Positions 49,228-58,247 are shown, counted from the stretch's first letter. The stretch: DNA of 64,000 bases from Oceanicella sp. SM1341 (GCF_003448965.1 NZ_QRGC01000011.1:1-64000); one strand, 5' to 3'. A program made the numbers and translations. Notes: a model not told the origin generated them from the letters alone.

Positions 49228-51129
49228 ATGCTGAACAGTCTCACGATGAAGCAGAAGTCGCTGATGGCCTTCCTGGTCATCGGCATCGTCACGCTCTCTG
49301 CTGGCGGGATGAGCGTCTTCCAGGCTCTCGAGGTGCGCAAGAGCGTGCAGCTCAACCTCGACGCCCAGCGGGTGAACAACAGCACCCGGACGCTGAGCGA
49401 GAATGCCCAGGACCTGGCCTCGACACTGAAATCCTTCGTGCTGTCGGGCGACAGGAGCGACCTTGCGGAGTTCACCTCGGCGCGCGACAGCGTCGAGCGC
49501 GACTACAATGACTTCGTGACCGTGCTGGAGGACATAGACGCCGAGCGGCTGCGCCCGGCGCTGGACGAGATCGAGGAGAGTGTCCAGGTCTGGCTCACCA
49601 GCCACGCCGACATGATCCTGCGCCTCATGTCGGATCCCGGCACCGTCGACATGGCCCGCGCGGTGGAGGTCTCCGGCCAGGGCGATCGGCTCGCCGAGCA
49701 GATCAGGACGGGCACGGACGGGCTGCTCGCCACGGTGCAGGAGTTCGTTGCCGAACAGCGCGTGCACCAGAGCGCTGCGGTGGAATCGCTCATCATCGTC
49801 TCGATCGCGAGTGCCCTGGTCGTGGCCGCCATCGCCATCAGCTTCGGCATGGTGAACGCGCGGCTGCTCGGCCAGATGACCCGGCGCATGTCCTCGATGG
49901 CCGATGGCGACGTCGACATCGCCGAGGCCGAGCTGGCCCGGCGCGACGAGATCGGCGCCATGGCGCGCGCCGCCCAGGCCTTCCGGGAGAAGGCCCGCTC
50001 CGCCGAGGAGGCCGCCGAGGCGCAGCGCCAGGCCGAGGCCCGCAGCGAGGCCGAGCGCGAGGCGATCATGAACCGGCTCGACCGCAGCTTCGGCGACATC
50101 GTCTCCGCCGCGGTGGAGGGGGATTTCTCCCACCGGATCGAGGAGAATTTCGCCGACCCGGTGCTCGACAGGCTCGCCACCCGGATGAACGAGATGCTGC
50201 GCACCGTAGGAAGCGGCATCGGCGAGACGGCCGAGATGCTCCAGGCCCTCGCCGAGGCAGACCTCACCCGCCGGATGAAGGGCGACTACCGCGGCGCCTT
50301 CGCCGAACTGCGCGACAACGCCAACGAAACCGCGAACCGGCTGACCGAGCTGGTGACAGGCATCCTCGAGGCCTCCCGCGCAGCGAAATCGGCCAGCGAG
50401 CGCATCTCCTCGGCGATGACCCAGCTCTCCGACCGGACCGTCACCCAGGCCGCCTCGCTGGAGGAGACCGCGGCCACCACCGAGGAGCTGTCCTCCACCG
50501 TGCGCAGCAATGCCGAATCGCTCTCGGACGCCGAGGGGCTCGCCGTGGAGGTGACCCGCAAGTCCGAACAGGGCGGGCGTACGGTGAAGGCCGCCACGGA
50601 TGCCGTGCACCAGATCCAGCAGAGCTCGGAAAAGATCAACGAGATCATCACGGTGATCGACTCGATCGCGTTCCAGACCAACCTGCTGGCGCTCAACGCC
50701 GCCGTCGAGGCTGCACGGGCTGGTGATGCCGGCCGCGGCTTCGCCGTGGTGGCCTCCGAGGTGCGCACGCTCGCGCAGCGCTCCTCCGAGGCGGCGCGGG
50801 AGATCAACACGCTGATCGCCGAGAGCACCGCGAAAGTGAACGAGGGCGTGCGCATGGTGGGTGAGACCAACTCCGCGCTCGACGAGATCACCCGCGCCAT
50901 CAGCAGCCTCACCGAGACGGTGAAGGCAGTGAGCTTCGCGGGCAAGGAGCAGGCCTCCGGCATCGAGGAGATCAACCGCGCCGTGAGTCACATGGACCAG
51001 CTCACGCAGGAGAACTCGGCGATGTCCGAGCAATCCGCAACCGCCGCCGGCGGCCTGCTCGAGCAGATGCGCGAGCTCGAGACCCTGGTGTCGCGCTTCC
51101 GTCTCGAGGGCCTGCGCGCCGCGGCCTGA
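49228..51129 (+). CDS. Methyl-accepting chemotaxis protein with multiple HAMP domains
   Basis: The 633-residue receptor has TM1 (about 10-30), a periplasmic helical bundle, TM2 (about 190-210) and a series of HAMP-like units: MSSMADGDVDIAEAELARRD, VEGDFSHRIEENFADPVLDR and LAEADLTRRMKGDYRGAFAE. The signalling domain has the highly conserved hairpin tip IAFQTNLLALNAAVEAARAG with DAGRGFAVVASEVRTLAQRS. Two methylation-region helices flank it. No CheR-tethering pentapeptide is visible at the C-terminus (RLEGLRAAA). It is paired with the sensor-like protein upstream. Confidence 0.93.
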   Translation: MLNSLTMKQKSLMAFLVIGIVTLSAGGMSVFQALEVRKSVQLNLDAQRVNNSTRTLSENAQDLASTLKSFVLSGDRSDLAEFTSARDSVERDYNDFVTVLEDIDAERLRPALDEIEESVQVWLTSHADMILRLMSDPGTVDMARAVEVSGQGDRLAEQIRTGTDGLLATVQEFVAEQRVHQSAAVESLIIVSIASALVVAAIAISFGMVNARLLGQMTRRMSSMADGDVDIAEAELARRDEIGAMARAAQAFREKARSAEEAAEAQRQAEARSEAEREAIMNRLDRSFGDIVSAAVEGDFSHRIEENFADPVLDRLATRMNEMLRTVGSGIGETAEMLQALAEADLTRRMKGDYRGAFAELRDNANETANRLTELVTGILEASRAAKSASERISSAMTQLSDRTVTQAASLEETAATTEELSSTVRSNAESLSDAEGLAVEVTRKSEQGGRTVKAATDAVHQIQQSSEKINEIITVIDSIAFQTNLLALNAAVEAARAGDAGRGFAVVASEVRTLAQRSSEAAREINTLIAESTAKVNEGVRMVGETNSALDEITRAISSLTETVKAVSFAGKEQASGIEEINRAVSHMDQLTQENSAMSEQSATAAGGLLEQMRELETLVSRFRLEGLRAAA

Positions 51130-51143
51130 TGCGGTCCGTGATC

Positions 51144-51182
51144 CGCCCCCCGGAAGCCGGCTTGCCGCCGCTTCCGGGGGCG
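51144..51182 (+). terminator. Hairpin after the chemoreceptor gene
   Basis: CGCCCCCCGGAAGC (51144-51157) pairs with GCTTCCGGGGGCG (51170-51182) with one bulged base, 15 bp after the stop. There is no T-run. Confidence 0.4.
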
Positions 51183-51292
51183 CGGAGTCGCCACCGGGGC
51201 TTGACCCCGATGGTGGTTTCGGGCCAGCAGGAATGGCTGCCCTGCCCCGGGATACGCCCGGACAGCGAGGGCCGAGCTTCGGAGGCGGAGAC

Positions 51293-52537
51293 TTGATACG
51301 CGCACTGACCCCGGTCATCCCCCTTCTTCTCGGCATCACGCTCCTGATGTTCGGCAGCAGTCTCCAGGGGCTCCTGCTGCCCCTGCGCGCCCAGATGGAG
51401 AATTTCGACCAGCCGGAAATCGGTCTGCTCGGATCGGCCTATTTCGTCGGCTTCACGCTCGGCTGCTTCCGCGGGCCCCGAATCGTGCAGAATGTCGGGC
51501 ACATTCGCGCCTTCGCCGCTGTGGTCGCGATCGCCTCCTGCGTCATTCTGGCACACTCGCTCTTCGTGCTGCCATCGGTCTGGTGGGTGCTGCGCGGCGC
51601 CACGGGCTTCTGCTTCGCCATCCTGTTCATGATCATCGAGAGCTGGCTGAACGAGAAGTCGGACAACAGCACCCGCGGGGCCGTCTTCTCCACCTACGCG
51701 ATGATCGTGAACGGCGTCGGCACGCTGGGCCAGCTTTCGGTCGCCACCGCCGACCCGGAGAGCTTCGAGATGTTCGCCTTCGGCTCCATCCTGATCTCGC
51801 TCGCCGCCGTGCCCGTCGCGCTGTCGCGGCGCGAGGCCCCCGCGCCGATCGCGGAGGTGCACATCCGGCCGCTGCGCATCTTCCGCTTCTCGCCGGTGGG
51901 TTTCGTCGGCTGCCTGGTCACCGGGCTGGCGAACGGCGCCTTCGGCGCGCTGCTCGCCGTCTATGCCCTGCGCATGGGGTTCGACACGCTCGACATCGCA
52001 CTGCTCGCCGCGACCCCCGCGCTTGCCGCTGCCGTGGTGCAATGGCCGATGGGCTGGCTGTCGGACCGGATCGACCGGCGCATCGTCATCATCGGAGCTG
52101 CCGCGGCGGCCGGGCTGGCCGGGCTGTTCCTGAGCCTGCAGGACGGCGGCTCCCCCACCGCGGTCTTCGTCGGGGTCATCGCCTTCGGCTGCTTCAGCTT
52201 CCCGCTCTACGCGCTCGCGGTGGCGCATTCGAACGACTTCGCCGCCCCCGGCGAGATGGTGGAGACCGCGAGCGGGCTGCTGTTGATCTGGTCGCTCGGC
52301 GGCGTCGCGGGCCCGATCATCGCCTCCGTGGCCATGGCCCAGGCCGGCGCACCGGCGCTGTTCCTGTTCACCGCGCTCACCCATGTGGCGCTCGCCGGCT
52401 ATGCCGGCTGGCGAATCACCCGCCGCGCCGCCCCCACCGCGGAGGAGCGCGGCAGCTTCAACGAGGCGGTCGTCGTGTCGCAGACCATCGGCCCGGTCGA
52501 GATGGTCGAGGACGGGCGCGACGCGGAGGAGGCCTGA
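51293..52537 (+). CDS. MFS permease (YcaD-like)
   Basis: The permease has 414 residues with twelve hydrophobic helices. TTG 51293 is preferred because GGCGGAG lies just upstream; an ATG 60 bp earlier would add Arg/Gly-rich residues before the first helix. Blocks are PEIGLLGSAYFVGFTLGC, RGATGFCFAILFMIIESWLN and AVVQWPMGWLSDRIDRRIVI, the last matching the MFS A-like motif. The family exports or imports small molecules; substrate is unknown. It is convergent with psuG, with 7 bp between stops. Confidence 0.85.
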   Translation: MIRALTPVIPLLLGITLLMFGSSLQGLLLPLRAQMENFDQPEIGLLGSAYFVGFTLGCFRGPRIVQNVGHIRAFAAVVAIASCVILAHSLFVLPSVWWVLRGATGFCFAILFMIIESWLNEKSDNSTRGAVFSTYAMIVNGVGTLGQLSVATADPESFEMFAFGSILISLAAVPVALSRREAPAPIAEVHIRPLRIFRFSPVGFVGCLVTGLANGAFGALLAVYALRMGFDTLDIALLAATPALAAAVVQWPMGWLSDRIDRRIVIIGAAAAAGLAGLFLSLQDGGSPTAVFVGVIAFGCFSFPLYALAVAHSNDFAAPGEMVETASGLLLIWSLGGVAGPIIASVAMAQAGAPALFLFTALTHVALAGYAGWRITRRAAPTAEERGSFNEAVVVSQTIGPVEMVEDGRDAEEA

Positions 52538-52544
52538 CCCGGCC

Positions 52545-53474
52545 TCAACCGGCGGACAGCGCCACCGCGATCCCGGCGGCGAGCCGGGCGTTGTTGCGCA
52601 CGAGGCTGATGTTGGCGGCGAGGCTGCGGCCGCCGGACACCTCGTTGATCCGTGCCAGCAGGAACGGCGTCACCGCCTTGCCGACCACGCCGCGCGCCGC
52701 AGCCTCGCCGACCGCCCGGGCGATGATCGTGTCGATGTACTCGGGCTCGAGCGCGTCCTCGCGCGGCACCGGGTTCGCGATCAGCAGGCCGGTGCCCGAG
52801 CCCATCCGCCGGTGCAGCGCGATGGCTGCCGCGATCTCGCCCGGCGTGTCGAGGCGATGATCGGCCCGCGCCCCGCTCTCGCGGCAGAAGAAGGCGGGAA
52901 AGGCGTCGGTGCCGTAGGCGATCACCGGCACCCGCGCCGTCTCGAGATATTCCAGCGTCTTGGGGATATCGAGGATAGACTTCACCCCGGCACAGACCAC
53001 GGCCACCGGCGTGGCGCCCAGCTCTCCGAGATCGGCGGAGATGTCGAAGCTTTCCTCCGCACCGCGGTGCACCCCGCCGATGCCGCCGGTGGCAAACACG
53101 CCGATGCCGGCCAGCGCCGCGATACGCATGGTCGCCGATACGGTGGTGCCGGCAGTGGCGCCGCCGACCATGAGTGCGGCGAGATCGCGCCCCGATGCCT
53201 TGGCCACCTGCCCGGCGCGGGCCAGCGCCTCCAGCTCGCCCGGCGCGAGGCCGGCCTTCAGCCGCCCCCCGATGAGCGCGATGGTGGCCGGCACCGCACC
53301 CGCGGCACGCACCACGTCCTCGACGGCGCGGGCAGTCTCGAGGTTTTCCGGCCAGGGCATGCCATGGGTGATGATGGTCGATTCGAGCGCCACCACGGCG
53401 CGCCCCTGCGCGAGCGCCGCGGCAACCTCCTCGCCGAGGTCGGGGGTGAGCAGGGTGGATGGTCGGGATGCCAT
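52545..53474 (-). CDS. psuG: Pseudouridine-5'-phosphate glycosidase
   Basis: The 309-residue enzyme splits pseudouridine 5'-phosphate to uracil and ribose 5-phosphate. Catalytic Glu and Lys sit in VVALESTIITHGMPWPEN, GGRLKAGLAPGEL and VVCAGVKSILDIPKTLEYLE, all matching PsuG. ATG 53474 is preceded by GAGG; an ATG at 53489 right after the psuK stop is the alternative. It follows psuK by 1-16 bp on the same strand, completing the two-step pseudouridine catabolic operon. Manganese binding is expected in the family. Confidence 0.95.
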   Translation of the reverse strand: MASRPSTLLTPDLGEEVAAALAQGRAVVALESTIITHGMPWPENLETARAVEDVVRAAGAVPATIALIGGRLKAGLAPGELEALARAGQVAKASGRDLAALMVGGATAGTTVSATMRIAALAGIGVFATGGIGGVHRGAEESFDISADLGELGATPVAVVCAGVKSILDIPKTLEYLETARVPVIAYGTDAFPAFFCRESGARADHRLDTPGEIAAAIALHRRMGSGTGLLIANPVPREDALEPEYIDTIIARAVGEAAARGVVGKAVTPFLLARINEVSGGRSLAANISLVRNNARLAAGIAVALSAG

Positions 53475-53490
53475 GACGGGACCTCGCATG

Positions 53491-54594
53491 TCAGGAAGCG
53501 GCGGCAGGAAGGCGGTGGGACCGGGCGGCGAGCCAGGAGGCGGTGAGTTCGGGGATCACGCTGCCGTGGCTCTCGGTGGCGAGGGCGCCGAGCAGCGCCC
53601 CCACCCGCGCCGCCTCGGCAAGCGGCTCTCCGGCGAGCAGGCGGCAGAGCGTGCCGGCGATCATCGCGTCGCCCGCCCCGGTGATGTCGACGGGATGCGC
53701 CGGCACGGCGGCCAGCATGCGCGCGCCGCCGGCATCGGCGACGGCGAGGCCGCGCGGCCCGTCCGAGACGAGCGCGCCCGCCGCGCCGCGCGCCACGATG
53801 GCGCGCGCCGCCTCGCGCGGCGTGGCCGGGTCGGCGTCGAGCAGGGCGCGGGCTTCGTCGAAATTGAGCAGCATCAGGTCGACCCCCTCCAGCGAGGCGG
53901 GCAGGCGCGTGACCTTGTGGCTCGAGACCGCGTCGACCGCGAGGCGGAAGCGCGCGCCGCGGGCCCGGGCGATCAGCGCCTCCAGGGTCGCGGCCGGCAG
54001 GTTGCAGTCGCAGAACACCCGGTCGGCCCCGGCGAGATGGGGCCAGGCCCGGTCGAGCATGTCCGGCGTGAGACTGTCGAAGATCGCCATGTCGGCGATG
54101 CCGAGCACCAGGTCGCCCTTGCGGTCGAGGATGGCGGCATACTCGGCCGTCGCCCCCCCTGCCCCGCGCAGCACCTGGCTCACGTCGACGCCACGCGCCT
54201 GGAGATGGTCAAGGATCAGGCGGCCGCCCTCGTCCTCGCCCACGGCGGAGACGAAGGCGGTCTCCACCCCCAGTGCGGCGAGGGTCTCGGCCACGTTTCG
54301 CGCCACGCCGCCGAAGCTGCGATGGCCCTCCACCGGGTTCGAGGTGCCCCGCACCACCTCGCCCAGGGCGCGGTACTTGCGGTCGAGCACCGCGCCGCCG
54401 AGGCAGACCACGCGACGCGAGCCTGCAAGCACGTAGCCGCGGCCGAGGATATAGCCCTTGCGGGTGAGCGCCGCGACATGTGCGGCCACGGTGGAGCGGG
54501 CCAGGCCGAGCATGTCCGCCAGCTCCTGCTGGCCCGCGAACGGATTGCGGGCGATGCAGTCCAGCACCGCGGTTTCCTGGTGTCCGAGTTCCAC
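53491..54594 (-). CDS. psuK: Pseudouridine kinase with N-terminal winged helix
   Basis: The 367-residue protein starts with GTG 54594, preceded by GGAGGA with a 6-bp gap; an ATG 51 bp earlier lacks a site. Residues 1-60 form a winged helix-turn-helix (FAGQQELADMLGLARSTVAA with GYILGRGYVL). The rest is a PfkB kinase: VVCLGGAVLDRKYRAL, the SFGGVARNVAETLAALG block and the catalytic signature DITGAGDAMIAGTLCRLLA. It phosphorylates pseudouridine for PsuG. The DNA-binding part suggests it also senses or regulates its own operon. Confidence 0.9.
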   Translation of the reverse strand: MELGHQETAVLDCIARNPFAGQQELADMLGLARSTVAAHVAALTRKGYILGRGYVLAGSRRVVCLGGAVLDRKYRALGEVVRGTSNPVEGHRSFGGVARNVAETLAALGVETAFVSAVGEDEGGRLILDHLQARGVDVSQVLRGAGGATAEYAAILDRKGDLVLGIADMAIFDSLTPDMLDRAWPHLAGADRVFCDCNLPAATLEALIARARGARFRLAVDAVSSHKVTRLPASLEGVDLMLLNFDEARALLDADPATPREAARAIVARGAAGALVSDGPRGLAVADAGGARMLAAVPAHPVDITGAGDAMIAGTLCRLLAGEPLAEAARVGALLGALATESHGSVIPELTASWLAARSHRLPAAAS

Positions 54595-54657
54595 GCCATG
54601 TCCTCCGCTGGCCGGGATGGCCGCGGCGGCCCTGATGCCAGACAAGTGTTGTACTGG

Positions 54658-56274
54658 TCAACAGATGTTATCGGGGGCGCCGGGCGTTCCGGGCAGCGCC
54701 GGCCGGCCGAGGAGATAGCCCTGCATCTCGTCGCAGCCTTCGGCGCGCACCACCGCGAGCTCGGCCTCGGTCTCGATCCCCTCCGCCAGCACGCTGAGCC
54801 CCAGGCTGTGGCCGAGGGCCACCATGGCGCGCAGCACGGCCCGGGCCGGCTCGCCGCCATCGACGCCGGCGATGAAGCTGCGGTCGATCTTCAGCTTGCC
54901 GAAGACGAAGGACCGCAGCGTGCCGAAGGAAGAGAAGCCCTTGCCGAAATCGTCCAGCACGAAGGTGACCCCCATGCGCGAGATCGCCTCCATCTGCGCG
55001 ATGGCGGTGCGGCGCTCGGCGATGAGCGCGCTCTCGGTGATCTCGAGCTCCAGCCGCCCGGGGGCGAGGCCGGTCTCGCGCAGCACGCGGGCGACCACCG
55101 CCGGCAGGCCGCCGCTGTTGAACTGCAGGGGCGAGAGATTCACCGCCACGCGCAGGCCGTCGGCCCAGCCGGTCGCGGCACGGCAGGCGCGCTCCAGCAC
55201 CAGGGTGCCGAGCCGGTCGATTTCGCCGGTCTGTTCGGCCAGCGGGATGAACTCGCCCGGCGAGATCGGGCCCAGCACCGGGTGGGTCCAGCGTGCCAGC
55301 GCCTCGAAGCCCACCGGCGCGCCGCTGCGCACGCAGGCCTGGAGCTGGTAGGCGATGTCGATGCCGCCCGCCCCGAGCGCGGTGCCCAGGTCGCGGCCGA
55401 GGGCGCGGCGCGCGCGTTCCGCCTCGTCCATCTGCGGATCGTACCGGCAGAGGACCGGCGAGCCGGGGTCCTTGGCCCGCCGCATCGCGAGCTCGGCGTT
55501 GTTGAAGAGCTGGTCCGGCGTCTCGCCGTGCTCGGGCGCGCAGGCCACCCCGATGCTCACCCTGGGGCGCAGCTCCATGTCGCCGATCGGCACCGGCCGC
55601 GCGAAGATCCCGCGCAGGCGCTCCAGCTCGGCCGCCAGCGCCTCCGGGTCGGAATGGCGGCAGGTTATGGCGAACTCGTCCGCCCCGATGCGCGACGCCA
55701 CCCTGCCCTCCGGCCCGCTGGTGCCGAGGCGCCGGGCATAGGTGGCGAGCAGATGGTCGCCCGCACTGTGCCCGTGGAGATCGTTGATCTCGCGAAAACG
55801 GTCGATGTCGATGGCGATGACCGCGAGCCGCGCGCCGTCGCGCCGGGCGCGCTCCACCTCCTCGCGCAGATGGTCGGCATGTGCGGCGCGGTTGGGCAGG
55901 CCGGTGAGCACGTCGTGGCGCAGCACGTAGTCGACATGTTCCCTGATGCGGCGCTGCTCGGAGAGGTTCTCGTAGATCGAGATCCACGAGCAGTCGGGCA
56001 GCACGGTGCGGGCGAGGCGCAGGCCCTCGCCGATGCTGAGGGCCTGCTCCACCAGCCCGCCATGGGACCGTCCGTCCTCGACCAGGCCGCGGTGCCTCTC
56101 GTAGACCTGTTCCAGCCAGTCGGCGTCCTCGCGGCCGTTGACCTGCCGGCCGACCGAGGCCAGCAACTCGCGCACATGCATGCCCGGCCAGAGCGCCTCG
56201 GCGGGCAGCCGGAACAGCAGGCGGAAGGCGTCGTTGGCCAGGAGCAGCCGCTCCTGCGCATCGAACACCGTCAC
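54658..56274 (-). CDS. Degenerate-GGDEF/EAL protein piece downstream of an amber codon
   Basis: This frame of 538 residues starts at GTG 56274 without a ribosome site. It holds a PAS-like region (VFDAQERLLLANDAFRLLF), a GGDEF domain whose signature is changed to RIGADEFAI (near 197) and an EAL domain with FEALARW, LELEITESAL, DDFGKGFSSFG and AEGIETEAEL intact. It should be a c-di-GMP phosphodiesterase with a silent cyclase domain. It is in the same frame as the upstream PAS piece, separated only by TAG at 56289-56287 and four codons. So it is probably the 3' part of one broken gene. Confidence 0.85.
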   Translation of the reverse strand: MTVFDAQERLLLANDAFRLLFRLPAEALWPGMHVRELLASVGRQVNGREDADWLEQVYERHRGLVEDGRSHGGLVEQALSIGEGLRLARTVLPDCSWISIYENLSEQRRIREHVDYVLRHDVLTGLPNRAAHADHLREEVERARRDGARLAVIAIDIDRFREINDLHGHSAGDHLLATYARRLGTSGPEGRVASRIGADEFAITCRHSDPEALAAELERLRGIFARPVPIGDMELRPRVSIGVACAPEHGETPDQLFNNAELAMRRAKDPGSPVLCRYDPQMDEAERARRALGRDLGTALGAGGIDIAYQLQACVRSGAPVGFEALARWTHPVLGPISPGEFIPLAEQTGEIDRLGTLVLERACRAATGWADGLRVAVNLSPLQFNSGGLPAVVARVLRETGLAPGRLELEITESALIAERRTAIAQMEAISRMGVTFVLDDFGKGFSSFGTLRSFVFGKLKIDRSFIAGVDGGEPARAVLRAMVALGHSLGLSVLAEGIETEAELAVVRAEGCDEMQGYLLGRPALPGTPGAPDNIC

Positions 56275-56286
56275 CGGCTGGCGGAT

Positions 56287-56730
56287 CTAGGTGACGGCGA
56301 AGCCCAGCCGGCGGCCGAGGCCGGCGAGGGCCTCGCCCTCGGCTCCGCCCCGGCCGGCATCCCGCGCGATCTTGGAAAACCCCACCAGCGTGCCGTCGAC
56401 CAGCACCGCCCCGAGCGAGGCGAGCACGCGGATGCGGCTGCCGTTCTTGTGCAGCCGCCAGCCCTCGACCGTGTAGCGCCCGTGGCGCCGTGCCGCCTGC
56501 AGCGCGCGCTCGGGCGCCCCGGCGGCGCGGTCCTCCTCGGTGAACAGGCAGGCATAGTGCCGGCCGAGCATCTCGTTGCGGTCGTATCCCTTGAGCTGCT
56601 CCGCGCCGGTGTTCCAGCGCAGGAAGCGTCCTTCCGCGTCGAGCATGGCGATGGAGTAGTCGTGGATCGAGTCGATCAGCAGCTGGTCGATCCGGTCGCC
56701 GGGGAGAGTGGTGCTGCGGGAAGGGGGCAT
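56287..56730 (-). CDS. PAS-domain piece upstream of an amber codon
   Basis: This 147-residue frame starts MPPSRSTTLPGDRIDQLLID. A complete PAS domain is visible: YSIAMLDAEGRFLRWNTGAE, QLKGYDRNEMLGRHYACLFT, then EGWRLHKNGSRIRVLASLGA. It ends with FAVT and a TAG codon. Downstream, in the same frame, the PAS-GGDEF-EAL sequence continues. The sum (about 690 residues) is a typical PAS-PAS-GGDEF-EAL length. It is either a broken gene, a sequencing error or a readthrough case. Alone it would be a single PAS protein with no output domain. Confidence 0.75.
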   Translation of the reverse strand: MPPSRSTTLPGDRIDQLLIDSIHDYSIAMLDAEGRFLRWNTGAEQLKGYDRNEMLGRHYACLFTEEDRAAGAPERALQAARRHGRYTVEGWRLHKNGSRIRVLASLGAVLVDGTLVGFSKIARDAGRGGAEGEALAGLGRRLGFAVT

Positions 56731-56959
56731 CTTGGGGGGTCGGGCTCCGGAACGCTCGGATCACGCGCGGGGGGAGGGAAACTTGCGCCGCCGCGGTTGA
56801 AACACATCAATTGGTCAAATGGCTACAGGATCGGAATCATACGTCTGAAAGCGACCGGGGGAGGCATTTCGACCCGGCCGTGCCGGGCACCCGTTTCGGA
56901 CGCCCGGCACAATTTTCGACAATAGATGCGCTGGCAGTGCAGTCAATCGCGCAATTCCG

Positions 56960-56977
56960 GCCCGGACATTTCCGGGC
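56960..56977 (-). terminator. Hairpin after the replicase gene
   Basis: GCCCGGA (56960-56966) and TCCGGGC (56971-56977) form a 7-bp stem with a 4-nt loop, 3 bp after the minus-strand replicase stop at 56981. No strong T-run on that strand. Confidence 0.35.
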
Positions 56978-56980
56978 GCC

Positions 56981-57688
56981 TCATGCCCCCTGTTCCGGGG
57001 CGCTCACCCTGAGCCGGGTGATCCCGGGATCCAGCCTGCGCACCACGGCGAGGATCTGCGCGGAGAGCTGTGCCTCCACATAGCCGGCCACGAAACCGTT
57101 CGGCGCCTGCAGCATCAGCAGGTCGCCCGCCTGTCCCGCCCCGGTGAGGCGCCCGTACCAGGCGCGGCTGCGCGCGGGGTCGATCTCGGCCAGCCTGGCG
57201 CGCGCCTCCGCCCAGAGCCCCGGGGGCTCGGGCCGGAGCACCGCTGCACCGCGATCGGGAAAGGGCACCACTGTGGGCGCCTCTTCGGCCATGGTCTCCG
57301 GCGCGCCGGTGAGCCGCTCGACGAGGTCCGGGCCCACCGCTTCCCAGGCCGGCCGGGTTGCGGCGAGGATGGCCTCGATTCCGAGACCATAGACCGTCAC
57401 CCTCCCCCGCACCGCCGGCAGGTGCACCACGATCCAGCCCATGGCGCGCAGCTTCGCCATCTCGCGCTTCACCGTGCGCTCGTCGACATGCCAGAGCCGG
57501 GCGATGTCGGCCCGGCCGATGCTGAGCCGGTCCGTCGCCCAGTTGTAGCGCGCGGTCACGAGAGCGATGAGCCTCAGGGCAAGGCGCTGCTGCGAAGACG
57601 GGCCCGAGAGCGCATGGCTGGAGAGCGCGCTCAGCAGGTCGTACTTCCGGGACGCGGCACCGCGTCCGACTGCGCGTCCGGCAATCAT
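56981..57688 (-). CDS. DnaA-like plasmid replication initiator
   Basis: The 235-residue protein starts at ATG 57688 (MIAGRAVGRGAASRKYDLLS) after GGGGAG; a longer frame upstream has no such site. The central winged helix is visible: RLSIGRADIARLWHVDERTV with KREMAKLRAMGWIVVHLP. The C-terminal part, WAEARARLAEIDPARSRAW and LLMLQAPNGFVAGYVEAQLS, resembles the N-terminal domain of DnaA (the W.....L..N.F...W pattern). This is the architecture of the DnaA-like replicase known from Rhodobacterales plasmids. It lacks an AAA+ ATPase. It is divergent from parAB over a 580-bp putative origin. Confidence 0.87.
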   Translation of the reverse strand: MIAGRAVGRGAASRKYDLLSALSSHALSGPSSQQRLALRLIALVTARYNWATDRLSIGRADIARLWHVDERTVKREMAKLRAMGWIVVHLPAVRGRVTVYGLGIEAILAATRPAWEAVGPDLVERLTGAPETMAEEAPTVVPFPDRGAAVLRPEPPGLWAEARARLAEIDPARSRAWYGRLTGAGQAGDLLMLQAPNGFVAGYVEAQLSAQILAVVRRLDPGITRLRVSAPEQGA

Positions 57689-57902
57689 GCGCGGCGCTCC
57701 CCGGGTGGTCCCGGTCCTGCCTCCGGGATATGCTGCTCGGTGCCCTGGCTCAGGGCTGTTTATCGGTCCGTCGGCTGGTGCAGGCAACGCTTTTCTCCGG
57801 ACGCTGTCAATTTACGTCCGGTTGCCCCGGTGCTGTCAAGCCCCGGCCCGGCACCGCCAGCCTTCCAGCCTGATCTGATAAGAAAAAAACGGTGAATATG
57901 GT

Positions 57903-57984
57903 TATGGGGGACATGCCATGTGACCCCCATATGGGCCATCATGTCCCCCTAACTCTGGTGGCGCCGCAGTTTCCGTCCCCCATA
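57903..57984. repeat. Four iteron-like TATGGGGGAC repeats
   Basis: TATGGGGGAC at 57903-57912 (plus), TATGGGGGTC at 57922-57931 (minus), TTAGGGGGAC at 57943-57952 (minus) and TATGGGGGAC at 57975-57984 (minus) lie within 82 bp. The first and third form an inverted pair with longer flanks (GTTA.GGGGGACATG). They are likely binding sites of the divergent replicase. Confidence 0.6.
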
Positions 57985-58230
57985 TCCGAGCGCGTCGGGG
58001 CGCGGGTTCCGCCGGATGGCGCCGAATCGGCCGGGCGTGAACTCTCCGGTGCAACAGCCTGCCCGCGCTGGGTTTTGGCGGGCCGCGGCTGGCGGTATCC
58101 GGATGTTATTCGGTTTTGCAATCCGGCGCAAATCAACGTAGTTTCGGGAACGGCAGGAATTTGCGTCCCGCAAGGTGCGCGAAACAACGAGACCGACAGG
58201 CAAGAGCATCACAGAGCACCGGAGGCGCAT

Positions 58231-58246
58231 CTTCCCCGCGGGGAAG
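58231..58246. repeat. parS-like palindrome, copy 1 (upstream of parA)
   Basis: CTTCCCCGCGGGGAAG is a perfect 16-bp palindrome, 24 bp before the parA start, flanked by GCGCAT on the left as is copy 5. Likely a ParB centromere site. Confidence 0.7.
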
Positions 58247-58247
58247 G

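Noticed and set aside
52960-56925. A plus-strand open frame of about 1320 codons opposite psuG, psuK and the c-di-GMP gene
   Set aside because: Low-complexity composition and no recognisable domain; the minus-strand genes have full catalytic motifs.
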